The notes beneath the pieces are model-generated. The model saw only the letters and a program-made list of their open reading frames with translations. It made no database searches and was not told the DNA's origin. The position numbers and the translations under genes are program-made. From Akkermansia muciniphila (lineage in GTDB: Bacteria; Verrucomicrobiota; Verrucomicrobiia; Verrucomicrobiales; Akkermansiaceae), in assembly GCF_040616545.1 (NCBI RefSeq), contig NZ_CP156688.1:2356001-2420000 (forward strand): a stretch of 64,000 bases of DNA, in the 5' to 3' direction. Positions 8,825 through 17,944 of this stretch are shown piece by piece; position 1 is the first letter of the stretch, and every line of letters starts with the position of its first letter.

Positions 8825-10864
8825 ATGAGAAGACCCCCTATTCCCGGTTTGGTGATGGCGGACGGATGGTTGCAGCCTTATTCCCGCCAGATACGCGACC
8901 GCCAGCGCTTGTTTGACCTGAAGATGAAAAGGATCAACCAGCATGCGGGTTCTCTGGAGGGGTATGCGCAGGGTTACCGTTATTACGGCCTCAACCGTGA
9001 TCCGGAGACGAGCGCGTGGACGTACCGGGAATGGGCCCCTGCCGCCCGCGGCTTGTTCCTGACGGGGGATTTCAACGGCTGGGACCGGGAGAGCCACCCG
9101 CTGGTGCGGAATGAGCGCGGCGTGTGGGAGATTACACTGCCGCCTGATGCGCTGGCCCACGGGCAGAAGGTGAAGGTTCATGTGATCGGCGCGGACGGAA
9201 CGGGGAAGGACCGTATTCCCGCCTGGATTACCAGGGCCGTGCAGGACCCCTCCACTTATGATTTTGCCGGAGAGGTGTGGATGCCGGAACACCCCTATGA
9301 GTGGCGGAATAACGGTTTTGACCCTTCCCGGATAGAGGTGCCGTTCGTTTATGAGGCGCATGTGGGCATGGGCGGGGAAGAGGGGCGCGTGCATACGTAC
9401 CGTGAGTTTGCGGACGAGGTTCTCCCCCGCATCGCCGGCCTGGGTTATAATACCGTGCAGCTCATGGCCGTGCAGGAGCATCCCTATTACGGTTCCTTCG
9501 GTTACCATGTCTCCTCCTTCTTTGCTCCTTCCTCACGCTTCGGCACGCCGGAGGACCTGAAGTACCTGATTGACCAGGCGCACGGCCTGAACATCGCCGT
9601 GCTGCTGGACGTGGTGCATTCCCACGCCGTGAAGAATGAGGCGGAGGGGCTGAACAATTTTGACGGCTCCGGCGGCATGTATTTCCTGCCGGGAGAGCGC
9701 GGACATCATCCGGACTGGGATTCCTGCTGTTTTGACTATGGCCGGGACGAGGTGATCGAGTTCCTGCTGTCCAACGTCCGCTGGTGGCTGGAGGAGTTCC
9801 GCTTTGACGGCTTCCGCTTTGACGGCGTGACGTCCATGCTGTATTTCCACCGCGGGCATGAACCGTTCGGGGATTTGAGCGCGTACTTCGGGCCGTCCGT
9901 GGACCTGGACGCCGTGGCTTATTTGCAGCTGGCCTCCACGCTGATTCAGCGGGTGAGGCCGGGGGCGATCGCCATTGCGGAGGACATGTCCGGCATGCCG
10001 GGGCTGTGCCGCCCGGTGGATGAGGGGGGCCTGGGCTTTTCCCACAGGCTGGCCATGGGCATTCCCGATTACTGGATCAAGCTCCTCAAGGAGAAGAAGG
10101 ATGAGGAGTGGAGCATGGGGGACATGTGGTATACGCTGACCAACAGGCGCTACGGAGAACCCCACGTGGCTTACTGCGAGAGCCATGACCAGGCCCTGGT
10201 GGGGGACAAGACGCTGGCGTTCCGCCTGATGGACGCGGAAATGTACTGGAAGATGGCCGTGGACCAGCAGAGCGTGGTCGTTGACCGCGGCATGGCGCTG
10301 CACAAGATGATCCGCCTGGTAACCATGGCGACGGGCGGGGAAGGCTGGCTGAATTTCATGGGCAACGAGTTCGGCCATCCGGAGTGGATTGATTTTCCGC
10401 GTGAAGGCAACGGCTGGTCCTATGAGCACTGCCGCCGCCAATGGTCCCTGGTGGACAATCCCTCCCTCAGGTTCAAGTTACTGAATGCCTTTGACCAGGC
10501 GATGGTCCGCATGGCCCTGGATGCCCGCCTGCTGAATAATCCGCCGCCGTTCCCGCTGAATATTGATGAGGGGAACCAGGTCATGGCGTTCCACCGCGGA
10601 GGCCTGTTGTTTGTGTTCAACTGGTCGGGGGACCGCGCGATCATGGATTACGTGCTGCCCGCGCCCCAGAAGGGGGAATGGAGGGTGGTGCTGGATACGG
10701 ACAGCGCCCGCTTCGGCGGTTTTGGCCGGCAGGACGGCTCCATTCCGCATTTCACGGATGAAGACGGGAATCTTTCCCTGTACCTGCTGCCGCGCACGGC
10801 CCTGGTCCTGAAAAGAGTGGGCTCCGCCGTCATGACCCGGCACGCCGGGCAGGAGGAAGGGTAA
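8825..10864 (+). CDS. glgB: 1,4-alpha-glucan branching enzyme
   Basis: GlgB cuts an alpha-1,4 glucan chain and re-attaches it by an alpha-1,6 bond, branching glycogen. The 679-residue protein has an N-terminal CBM48-like region (REWAPAARGLFLTGDFNGW) and the GH13 barrel motifs DVVHSH, GFRFDGVTS (nucleophile Asp), AEDMSGMPG (acid Glu) and ESHDQ. Its architecture is closer to the plant/animal branching enzymes than to E. coli GlgB. The ATG at 8825 is chosen; an in-frame TTG at 8777 would add 16 poorly supported residues. No other glycogen genes are adjacent. Confidence 0.92.
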   Translation: MRRPPIPGLVMADGWLQPYSRQIRDRQRLFDLKMKRINQHAGSLEGYAQGYRYYGLNRDPETSAWTYREWAPAARGLFLTGDFNGWDRESHPLVRNERGVWEITLPPDALAHGQKVKVHVIGADGTGKDRIPAWITRAVQDPSTYDFAGEVWMPEHPYEWRNNGFDPSRIEVPFVYEAHVGMGGEEGRVHTYREFADEVLPRIAGLGYNTVQLMAVQEHPYYGSFGYHVSSFFAPSSRFGTPEDLKYLIDQAHGLNIAVLLDVVHSHAVKNEAEGLNNFDGSGGMYFLPGERGHHPDWDSCCFDYGRDEVIEFLLSNVRWWLEEFRFDGFRFDGVTSMLYFHRGHEPFGDLSAYFGPSVDLDAVAYLQLASTLIQRVRPGAIAIAEDMSGMPGLCRPVDEGGLGFSHRLAMGIPDYWIKLLKEKKDEEWSMGDMWYTLTNRRYGEPHVAYCESHDQALVGDKTLAFRLMDAEMYWKMAVDQQSVVVDRGMALHKMIRLVTMATGGEGWLNFMGNEFGHPEWIDFPREGNGWSYEHCRRQWSLVDNPSLRFKLLNAFDQAMVRMALDARLLNNPPPFPLNIDEGNQVMAFHRGGLLFVFNWSGDRAIMDYVLPAPQKGEWRVVLDTDSARFGGFGRQDGSIPHFTDEDGNLSLYLLPRTALVLKRVGSAVMTRHAGQEEG

Positions 10865-10964
10865 CAGGAGTTGCGGCGAACCAGCCTGCCAGATCCGGAG
10901 GATTTCCGGCGCATTAAGAAAAAAGCGGGACACGGTCGCGCGTGATGCGCGGGCGGGACAGCCG

Positions 10965-11345
10965 CTACCACTGCGCGGGCAGCTCCCGCAGGGGCGGAGC
11001 TCCGGATTCCGCTTTTTTCAGGCGGATGGTCAGGGTATCCGTCTTGAAGTCCTTGGACTTTTCGTTATTGCTCCCCCACAGAATGGCTCCCTGCGTGGTC
11101 ATCTCCGGATAAAACGTTTTTTCCGTGGAAAGGCAGCCGGGCTTGTCCGCCGCCACGTGAATGGGCTTGTGCCTGTTCAGGGAGAGGGTGACGGGGGCCT
11201 GCCCCACATAATCCCCGTTCACGCGCAGGCTGGCCCCGGAAGGGACGCTGCGGATGGTCATGTCCCTGGGGGCGCTGGTGCATGAGATGCACGCGCAGCA
11301 CGCCGCGGAAAGGAGGAAGAGGTGCGGGAGAAGGCCGTGGGTCAT
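10965..11345 (-). CDS. PEGA-domain lipoprotein
   Basis: The 126-residue protein has a lipoprotein-type signal (MTHGLLPHLFLLSAACCACI, with SC at about 21-22 as the probable lipidated Cys). It is followed by a PEGA domain: RSVPSGASLRVNGDYVGQAP then TLSLNRHKPIHV, a small beta-fold common in envelope proteins. It is probably anchored in the outer or inner membrane. It is the last gene of an argF-sufE operon, 11 bp after sufE, with no obvious functional link. Confidence 0.7.
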   Translation of the reverse strand: MTHGLLPHLFLLSAACCACISCTSAPRDMTIRSVPSGASLRVNGDYVGQAPVTLSLNRHKPIHVAADKPGCLSTEKTFYPEMTTQGAILWGSNNEKSKDFKTDTLTIRLKKAESGAPPLRELPAQW

Positions 11346-11356
11346 CGTGACGGGGA

Positions 11357-11776
11357 TCAGGGGTGTTCCACCATGTTCATGGCGGCCTGCTTGATCTGGG
11401 CGGCCATGGAGTTGAGGGCGTTCGCCCTGGTGGGCGCCAGGTGGTCCTTCAGTCCGGTCTTGTCCAGCTTGGACATGTCCGCCTTCAGGATTTCCTCCGG
11501 CGGCAGTCCGGAGAGGAGCCGGACGAATACGGCAATGAGCCCCTTGGTGATGAGGGAGTCACTGTCCGCGGAGAGTTTCAGCACGCCTTTGTCCGGCTGC
11601 GTATGCAGCCACACGCGGGACTGGCAGCCCTTGATGAGGGAGTCGTCCGTTTTCTGGGATTCATCCATCTTCGGCAGCTTCTTGCCCAGGCTGATGATGT
11701 ATTCATACCGTTCCGTCCAGTCCTGGAACAGGTCCAGTTCATCCAGCAGGTCTTGCAGGCGTTCTTCGTAGTTCAT
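11357..11776 (-). CDS. sufE: SufE family cysteine desulfurase sulfur acceptor
   Basis: SufE accepts persulfide sulfur from the SufS cysteine desulfurase and passes it to the Fe-S scaffold. The 139-residue length is typical, and the acceptor cysteine is in GCQSRVW (Cys at about residue 51), preceded by DDSLIKGC and followed by the family's ITKGLIAVFVRLLSGLPPEE segment. It lies 24 bp after argF and 11 bp before the PEGA lipoprotein. No sufS or sufBCD is in the window. Confidence 0.88.
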   Translation of the reverse strand: MNYEERLQDLLDELDLFQDWTERYEYIISLGKKLPKMDESQKTDDSLIKGCQSRVWLHTQPDKGVLKLSADSDSLITKGLIAVFVRLLSGLPPEEILKADMSKLDKTGLKDHLAPTRANALNSMAAQIKQAAMNMVEHP

Positions 11777-11800
11777 GGCTTGGGATGAGGGAAAGGCTGG

Positions 11801-12718
11801 TTATGCCCGGTTTGCTTCCGCCAGCGTGGCGAGAACGGCCTTCTGGGCGTGGACGCGGTTTTCCGCCTCCCGGAAGATGACGGGCGCGAAGTGCTCCAGC
11901 ACGTCTTCCGTGATTTCCTTGCCGCGGTAGGCGGGCAGGCAGTGGAAGGCGGAGTGGTTGGGCGCGGCATGCGCCAGAAGCTCCTTGTTCACCTGGTAGG
12001 GGTAGAAGTGCTTTTCCTTGGACAGGCCTTCCGCTTCCTGGCCCATGGAGAGCCACACGTCCGTGTTGATGACGGAAGCCCCCCTGACGGCTTCCACGGG
12101 GTCCGTGGTGAAGATGACGTTGTCGCAGTCCAGATGCCTGCGGAAGTCTTCCAGAGGCAGGTAGTTGGTCGGCGCGCCGATGGCGAGCGTGAAGCCCAGC
12201 CGCTTGGCCGCCCACATCCAGGAGCGGGACATGTTGTTGTCCCCGTCCCCCACGAAGGCGATCTTCATATCCTTCCAGGAACCGGGGCCGTAGATTTCCT
12301 CAATGGTGAGCAGGTCCGCCAGAATCTGGCAGGGGTGTTCCTCATCCGTCAGGGCGTTGATGGTGGGAATGCCGGAGAAGCTGGCGAATTCCTCCACTTC
12401 CTGCTGGCCATAGGTCCGGATGGCAGCACCGTGGATCATGCGGCCCAGCACGCGGGCCGTGTCCTTGATGGGTTCTCCGCGCCCCAGCTGGATGTCATGG
12501 ACGGAAAGGAACATGGGGCGTCCGCCCAGTTCGCTGATGCCCACTTCAAAGGAGACGCGGGTGCGGGTGGAGGATTTGGAGAAAATGAGCGCCCAGGTCT
12601 GGCCTTTCAGGGGCAGATGTTCGTGATGGCCGCGTTCCGCCTTGAGCTTGTGGCCCAGCGCGAGCAGGTCCTTGATTTCGTCTCCGGTAAGCTGTTCTAT
12701 GGAAAGAAGGTTCTTCAT
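11801..12718 (-). CDS. argF: Ornithine carbamoyltransferase
   Basis: It converts ornithine and carbamoyl phosphate to citrulline in arginine synthesis. The 305-residue protein has the carbamoyl-phosphate site STRTR (50-54), HPCQ for substrate positioning, DVWLSMGQE for ornithine, and the HCLPA loop with the catalytic Cys. Length and motifs match anabolic OTCases. It heads the argF-sufE-PEGA operon. Confidence 0.94.
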   Translation of the reverse strand: MKNLLSIEQLTGDEIKDLLALGHKLKAERGHHEHLPLKGQTWALIFSKSSTRTRVSFEVGISELGGRPMFLSVHDIQLGRGEPIKDTARVLGRMIHGAAIRTYGQQEVEEFASFSGIPTINALTDEEHPCQILADLLTIEEIYGPGSWKDMKIAFVGDGDNNMSRSWMWAAKRLGFTLAIGAPTNYLPLEDFRRHLDCDNVIFTTDPVEAVRGASVINTDVWLSMGQEAEGLSKEKHFYPYQVNKELLAHAAPNHSAFHCLPAYRGKEITEDVLEHFAPVIFREAENRVHAQKAVLATLAEANRA

Positions 12719-12738
12719 GGCGTTGTAAAGAGAATAGA

Positions 12739-12813
12739 GAAAAGGAATAAAAACAGGAAAGCCGCACCATACTCCCTGTTTCCTTAAAAGAAAAGGGAAT
12801 AATGCGGCTTTCC
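12739..12813 (-). terminator. Long hairpin terminator after sulfatase
   Basis: GGAAAGCCGCA (12756-12766) pairs perfectly with TGCGGCTTTCC (12803-12813). On the minus strand this hairpin lies 20 bp past the sulfatase stop and is followed by a T-rich tail (TGTTTTTATTCC), as expected of an intrinsic terminator. Confidence 0.65.
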
Positions 12814-12833
12814 GGGGAGGGGTGGAGATGCCT

Positions 12834-14522
12834 TTACAGCTTGGCTGCCGCCTGGTCCGGCCACGGCACGGGGGAGCCTTCCCGGGCTCCGGCGGGGTTG
12901 CCCTTCTTGTACGTAGGCATCTGGGCCTTGCGGTCCTTGAGCAGGGCGGTCATGGTCTTGGCCATGGCTTTCACGCGTTCCGGGTGCTGTTCTGCCAGAT
13001 TGTGCTCCTCGCTGATGTCTTCCTTGATGTTGAAGAGTTCAAACTTCTGGTTGGGATGCCAGTAGATCAGCTTCCAGTCCCCCTGGCGCATGGCCGTGCT
13101 TGGGGAGTAAAGGGAGTTGTTCCCGTTTCCTTCCCCCCACACGTTGGGCGTATGGAAGAGCAGGGGGCGGTTGGGGTTCATTTTGCCGCCTTTCAGCAGG
13201 GTGACGAAGCTTTTTCCGTCAATAGTCTGGGGGGCCTGTATCTTTTTGGCTCCCGCCATTTCCAGAATGGTGGGGAAGAAGTCTTCAATGATGACGGGAG
13301 TGGTGCAGACGGTTTCCGGCTTGGTGACGCCGGGCCAGTAAACGATCATCGGCTCCCGGATGCCGCCTTCCCGGTTGGAGCCCTTGCCGAAGCTCAGCGG
13401 GTAGTTGGATTCCTTGTTCCCCATGCGCCCGCTGATGGCCAGGCCGCCGTTGTCCGCCATGAAGATGATGACGGTGTTTTTATCCAGATTGTTCTTTTTC
13501 AGATATTCCCGGATGTCCCCCAGGCTCTTGTCCATCCCCTGGATCAGGGCGGAGTACCTCTTCTCGTTATCGGACCATTTGTGACCGTCATTCGGGTTGG
13601 AGTATTCTTCCGCAAAGCGCTTGTCATACCCGCGCGCGTCAAAGGGGGCGTGGATGGCGTAATGGGACATGTACAGGTAGAAGGGCTTGTCCGCCTCCTT
13701 GGGGTCCTTCCGGATGGCGTCCAGCCGTTTCAGCGCTTCCTGCGTCAGGGCCTCTGTCAGGAACACGTCGTTTTCATAATAATTGTTCTCGTCCAGACCG
13801 CGGACGTGGAAATTCCCCGTGCCGTATTTCTGGGAGCCCCGGTAGTCCGCCGGACCGCCTATTTCCGTGCCGGCGATGTTGTAGTCAAAGCCAAAGAGTT
13901 TGGGATTGGCCCCCGGGGTGTTTTTGGAGCCGAAGTGGGCCTTTCCGCAGTGGACGGTGGTGTATCCCTGTTTTTTGAGCAGTGCGGGCAGGCCCAGCAC
14001 CGGAGTGAAGGGCTTCTCCATCTTGTACTGGATTTTCTCTTCCGTCAGGGGAAGGCTGGTGGTGCCGGAGGCCTTGGTGCCCACCGGCTGGACGCCATTG
14101 ATGCTCCAGTCCGCAGGGGCCTTCAGCGCCTTGTGGCCGGCGTCCGTGGTCTGGTCCCGGAGGAGCGTCCAGTTGGTGACGCGGTGGCGGGCGGAGTTCA
14201 TGCCGGAGATGAGGCTGCACCGGCTGGGGGAACAGATAGGTTGCGCGTAGGCGTTAGTGAATACCATGCCCTGCTTGCCCAGGGCCTCCATGTTGGGCGT
14301 GCGGTAGCGCTTGTTCAGGAAAGTGGGCTTCGGGGTGCCGTCCGCTTCCCGCCAGAAGGGCAGGGAGGTATCCTGCCAGCCCATGTCGTCCACCAGGAAG
14401 AGGATGATGTTGGGGCGCTTCTGGGCTGCCGCGCGGGATGCAGGTGAGGGAGCTGCGGAAGCGAAGAAGGCGCTTCCCGAGAGGAACATGGCAAGAAAGA
14501 CGGCTGTTTTGGGAATATGCAT
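12834..14522 (-). CDS. Secreted S1 family sulfatase
   Basis: S1 sulfatases remove sulfate esters from glycans such as mucin O-glycans. From the ATG at 14522 the product is 562 residues with a signal peptide (MHIPKTAVFLAMFLSGSAFF). The metal site is NIILFLVDDMGW (38-49), and CSPSR at 97-101 is the motif in which Cys is converted to formylglycine. HCGKAHFG and MADNGG carry further active-site residues. The longer frame to 14657 has no signal peptide at its start and approaches ptsI, so it is rejected. A mucin-degrading role is inferred from organism type. Confidence 0.9.
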   Translation of the reverse strand: MHIPKTAVFLAMFLSGSAFFASAAPSPASRAAAQKRPNIILFLVDDMGWQDTSLPFWREADGTPKPTFLNKRYRTPNMEALGKQGMVFTNAYAQPICSPSRCSLISGMNSARHRVTNWTLLRDQTTDAGHKALKAPADWSINGVQPVGTKASGTTSLPLTEEKIQYKMEKPFTPVLGLPALLKKQGYTTVHCGKAHFGSKNTPGANPKLFGFDYNIAGTEIGGPADYRGSQKYGTGNFHVRGLDENNYYENDVFLTEALTQEALKRLDAIRKDPKEADKPFYLYMSHYAIHAPFDARGYDKRFAEEYSNPNDGHKWSDNEKRYSALIQGMDKSLGDIREYLKKNNLDKNTVIIFMADNGGLAISGRMGNKESNYPLSFGKGSNREGGIREPMIVYWPGVTKPETVCTTPVIIEDFFPTILEMAGAKKIQAPQTIDGKSFVTLLKGGKMNPNRPLLFHTPNVWGEGNGNNSLYSPSTAMRQGDWKLIYWHPNQKFELFNIKEDISEEHNLAEQHPERVKAMAKTMTALLKDRKAQMPTYKKGNPAGAREGSPVPWPDQAAAKL

Positions 14523-14649
14523 AACAGAAGGGTTAACGTTAATATAACGCACCAAATGCCGGATTCTGTCAAGGATTCGTATTCCGGCGGCAGTTTGCCG
14601 GGATGGAATCTTACGTTTTTCCTGTAGAGCCCCCCCGGAGGTGCGGCCC

Positions 14650-16428
14650 TTATTCAAACAGGGCCGGATAGGATTTCCTGGCGAGGGCCGTGCTCAGGTC
14701 CACGATGGTTCTGCTGTTGGGGGCGTTCAGGGCCTGCCGGGCCATTTCCCGGCATTTCCCGTAGTCCAGATTGCGGATGGCGTACCGGATGATGGGGACC
14801 AGGTGGACGCCCACGGAGATGGAAGTGGCTCCCAGCCCTATCAGCAGGGGCAGCAGGGTGATGTCCCCCGCCATTTCCCCGCAGATGGCCGTGGGGACGC
14901 CGGCTTTTTCCCCGGCGGTGATCGTCATGCCGATGATGCGCACCACGGCGGGGTGCGTGGGGCGGAACATGTTGGCTACGCGGTTGTTCACCCTGTCCAC
15001 GGCAATGGTGTACTGCGTCAGGTCATTGGTGCCCACGGAGAAGAAGTCCACTTCCCTGGCTAGCACGTCCGTCATGATGGCCGCGCTGGGCACTTCAATC
15101 ATGATGCCCACTTTCAGGTCCCGCGCATAGGGGATATTTTGCTCTTCCAGTTCCTCCCGGCATTCCTGAAGGAGATGCTTGGCCGTGATCACCTCGGTAT
15201 AACCGGAGATCATCGGGAACATGATGCCGCAGCCGGGCGTGTCCGCGCAGGCGCGGAGGATGGCGCGGAGCTGCTGCTTGAAGAGTTCCGGGCGGCTGAG
15301 GGAGACGCGGATGCCGCGCCAGCCCAGGAAAGGATTCGGTTCCGGCGTGCGGAGCCGCTCGCACGGCAGTTTGTCCCCTCCGGCGTCCAGCGTGCGGAAG
15401 ATCACGCCGTGGGGGGCGCAGCCTTCCGCCAGTTTTTTGTAATAGCGCGTCTGTTCCTCTTCATCCGGCATGTCCGCGGGGTTTCCCAGCAGGAAGAATT
15501 CCGTGCGGAACAGGCCCACGCCTTCCGCCCCCACTTCCTTGATGCCGGAGTATTCATGCGGGAATTCCACATTGACGGAAAGGCGGATGTTGCGGCCGTC
15601 CCTGGTGATGGTGGGGAGATCCCGCAGGGCTTCCAGCGCCTTGTAGGCCTTTTCCTTTTCCACCTGGAGGCGGTTGTAGTATTCCACCGTCTCCTGCGTG
15701 GGCTTCAGGATGAGCACGCCCTTGTACCCGTCCAGGATGGCGGGGGCGTGGCTTTCCACCTTCAGAAGGGCCTGGTCCAGCCCCACCACGGCGGGAATGC
15801 CCATGGAGCGGGCGAGAATAGCGGTGTGGGAGACGGAGGAGCCTATTTCCGTGGCGAACCCGTGGATCAGGCTGGCATCCATCGCCGCCGTGTCGGACGG
15901 GGTCAGGTCGTAGGCCACCAGCACCTGGGCCTCTTCCTCCTCTTCCTCGTCTTCCAGGGGTTCCGTGCTGCGGAGGTTGTTGATGACCCGCTGCATGACG
16001 TCCTCCATGTCCGCGGTCTTGGCGCGCAGATAGGGATCGTCCACGCGGCGCAGCACTTCCATGTAGTTCTGCATGACCACATAAAAGATGTGCTCCACGT
16101 TCTGGTGGCGCCGGAGCAGCTCCGTCTGGACCTGCTGGAGAATGACCTTGTCCTGAAGAAGAAGGATATGGGCGTCAAAGATGGAGGCGTCCTTTTCCCC
16201 CGAGATTTGAATCATGCGCTCGCGCAGGGCCCGGATCTGCTCCGCAGTGGCCTGCAGAGCCTGGTGGAAGCGCACCAGCTCGGCATCCACCTCCTCCGGG
16301 GAAATTTCATAAGCCACGGGTTCCTTGGAACCGCTGATCTGAATTTTGATCTTGCCCAGGGCGATGCCGGGGGAAACGGGAATGCCCTGAAGCCAGGTTT
16401 CTTCCGTGGAAATGGGTTCCTGAATCAT
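14650..16428 (-). CDS. ptsI: Phosphoenolpyruvate--protein phosphotransferase (enzyme I)
   Basis: Enzyme I takes phosphate from PEP and passes it to HPr. The 592-residue product has the phosphorylated His201 in GSSVSHTAILARSMG (197-211), the PEP-binding LFRTEFFL motif and the catalytic Cys in AICGEMAGD. An unusually acidic run of Glu/Asp (about 159-167) sits before the active-site region. It ends the hprK-ptsH-ptsI operon. No sugar-specific membrane EIIB/EIIC is encoded nearby, suggesting a regulatory phosphorelay. Confidence 0.93.
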   Translation of the reverse strand: MIQEPISTEETWLQGIPVSPGIALGKIKIQISGSKEPVAYEISPEEVDAELVRFHQALQATAEQIRALRERMIQISGEKDASIFDAHILLLQDKVILQQVQTELLRRHQNVEHIFYVVMQNYMEVLRRVDDPYLRAKTADMEDVMQRVINNLRSTEPLEDEEEEEEAQVLVAYDLTPSDTAAMDASLIHGFATEIGSSVSHTAILARSMGIPAVVGLDQALLKVESHAPAILDGYKGVLILKPTQETVEYYNRLQVEKEKAYKALEALRDLPTITRDGRNIRLSVNVEFPHEYSGIKEVGAEGVGLFRTEFFLLGNPADMPDEEEQTRYYKKLAEGCAPHGVIFRTLDAGGDKLPCERLRTPEPNPFLGWRGIRVSLSRPELFKQQLRAILRACADTPGCGIMFPMISGYTEVITAKHLLQECREELEEQNIPYARDLKVGIMIEVPSAAIMTDVLAREVDFFSVGTNDLTQYTIAVDRVNNRVANMFRPTHPAVVRIIGMTITAGEKAGVPTAICGEMAGDITLLPLLIGLGATSISVGVHLVPIIRYAIRNLDYGKCREMARQALNAPNSRTIVDLSTALARKSYPALFE

Positions 16429-16474
16429 CTGCGGGCTAATGGCCCGGTCTCATATGGCTGTGAGCCGGAGCTGT

Positions 16475-16741
16475 TCAATCTTCTTCAAACTTGCGGGAAA
16501 TCAGGTCTTCCAGCGCGTTCAACGCTTCCTGTTCATCTTTCCCTTCCGCCGTGATGGTGACCTTGGAGCCATGGCCCACCGCCAGCATCATCAGTCCCAG
16601 AATACTCTTTCCATCAACTTCTTCGCCATCCTTCTCCACGACAATGTCTGCATCAAATTTACTGGCCAGTTTGACGAATTGAGCAGCCGGACGTGCGTGA
16701 ATGCCGAGTTTGTTGATGATAGTGAGTTCCTTGGTAACCAT
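16475..16741 (-). CDS. ptsH: Phosphocarrier protein HPr
   Basis: HPr relays phosphate from enzyme I to EIIA proteins. The 88-residue protein has the active His15 in GIHARPAA (13-20) and the regulatory Ser46 in VDGKSILGLMMLA (42-54), the residue modified by HPr kinase. Both sites are intact, so dual control is possible. It lies between hprK and ptsI in a minus-strand operon. Confidence 0.95.
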   Translation of the reverse strand: MVTKELTIINKLGIHARPAAQFVKLASKFDADIVVEKDGEEVDGKSILGLMMLAVGHGSKVTITAEGKDEQEALNALEDLISRKFEED

Positions 16742-16819
16742 GGAATTTGAAGTAAGGGGTGATAACGGTTGCTACAACCGTAAGTACACTAATTGAAGCT
16801 TTTTTCCAAGAGTTTTTTG

Positions 16820-17788
16820 TCAGTCCTGGTTTTCAGGAGGCTGGAAGTTTGACATGAGGCGCCGGTTGAACTCCCCGGCCATGTCAATGCCCATGTCCTT
16901 GAGATGGTAGTCCATGGCGGCCACTTCCACCAGGCGGGCAATGTCCCTGCCGGGGGCCACGGAGAGCTGCACGTGGAGCACTTTTTCCCCCAGGACGTCC
17001 AGGCCCTCCCGCTCCAGCCCCAGCCTGTCCAGGGCCTCCTGGTCCTTGGCGGGAATGAGGGTGACGATGAGGTCCAGCCGCTTGTTGTGGCGGATGGATT
17101 TGAGGCCGAAGAGGGTGGTGATGTTGACGATGCCCAGGCCGCGCACCTCCATGAAGCCGCGGCTCATTTCCGGGGCGCTGGCCACCAGCTCCCCGCCTAC
17201 GTTGCGCACGTACACCATGTCGTCCGCCACCAGGGCCGCGCCGCGTTCAATCAGGCCCAGGGCCGTTTCACTTTTTCCCACCCCGCTTTTCCCGCGGATG
17301 AGGACGCCCACGCCGCGGACGTCCACCATGCAGCCGTGCAGAGTAAGGCTTTCCGCGAATTCGTTTTCCAGAATGATGGTGGCGGAGTTGACGAACTTCA
17401 TGGTGACCAGGCTGGTGCGGAAGACGCAGACCCCGGCCTCGTCCGCCAGCTCCACGATTTCCTGGGGCGGGTCCTGGTCACGGGAGAAGACGATGCCCGG
17501 CACCTCGCACCGGAACATGCGCTGGATGCGGGATTTGCGCATGCCTTCCGGCAGTTTCTGGAGGTAGGCCAGCTCCGCGGAGCCGAAGACCTGGATGCGC
17601 TTGTTGGCAAAGTAGGAGTAGAAGCCGGCAATCGCCAGGCCGGGGCGGTTGAGGGCCGGCTCGCAAATGTGGCGGCTGAGTCCGGCCGGGCTGTTGATCA
17701 GCTCCAGTTGGAGGGCTTCCTTGTATTTGCCGTAAAATTTGGACAGGGTGACGAAATCCACTTTCTTCACTTTGGATTTGCTGAACAT
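16820..17788 (-). CDS. hprK: HPr(Ser) kinase/phosphorylase
   Basis: HprK phosphorylates and dephosphorylates Ser46 of HPr in response to metabolic state. The 322-residue protein has an N-terminal alpha/beta domain, then the Walker A loop GKSGVGKS (166-173), LVADDMVYV, and the HprK signature MEVRGLGIVN. It is the first gene of the hprK-ptsH-ptsI operon, 78 bp before ptsH. Such operons occur in several Gram-negative phyla that lack most sugar permeases. Confidence 0.94.
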   Translation of the reverse strand: MFSKSKVKKVDFVTLSKFYGKYKEALQLELINSPAGLSRHICEPALNRPGLAIAGFYSYFANKRIQVFGSAELAYLQKLPEGMRKSRIQRMFRCEVPGIVFSRDQDPPQEIVELADEAGVCVFRTSLVTMKFVNSATIILENEFAESLTLHGCMVDVRGVGVLIRGKSGVGKSETALGLIERGAALVADDMVYVRNVGGELVASAPEMSRGFMEVRGLGIVNITTLFGLKSIRHNKRLDLIVTLIPAKDQEALDRLGLEREGLDVLGEKVLHVQLSVAPGRDIARLVEVAAMDYHLKDMGIDMAGEFNRRLMSNFQPPENQD

Positions 17789-17944
17789 AATCCTATATAA
17801 AGAAACAAATCCCGCTTGAGAGCAATCAAATATTGTTCCCGAATCCGTACCGGAGCCTCATTTTTTTGAAAAAAGGCCCGTTCCGGCACGGAATGCCACA
17901 CTTTACCGATTGATTTGAGGCCGCAGGCATGGTCTGATGGTGCC

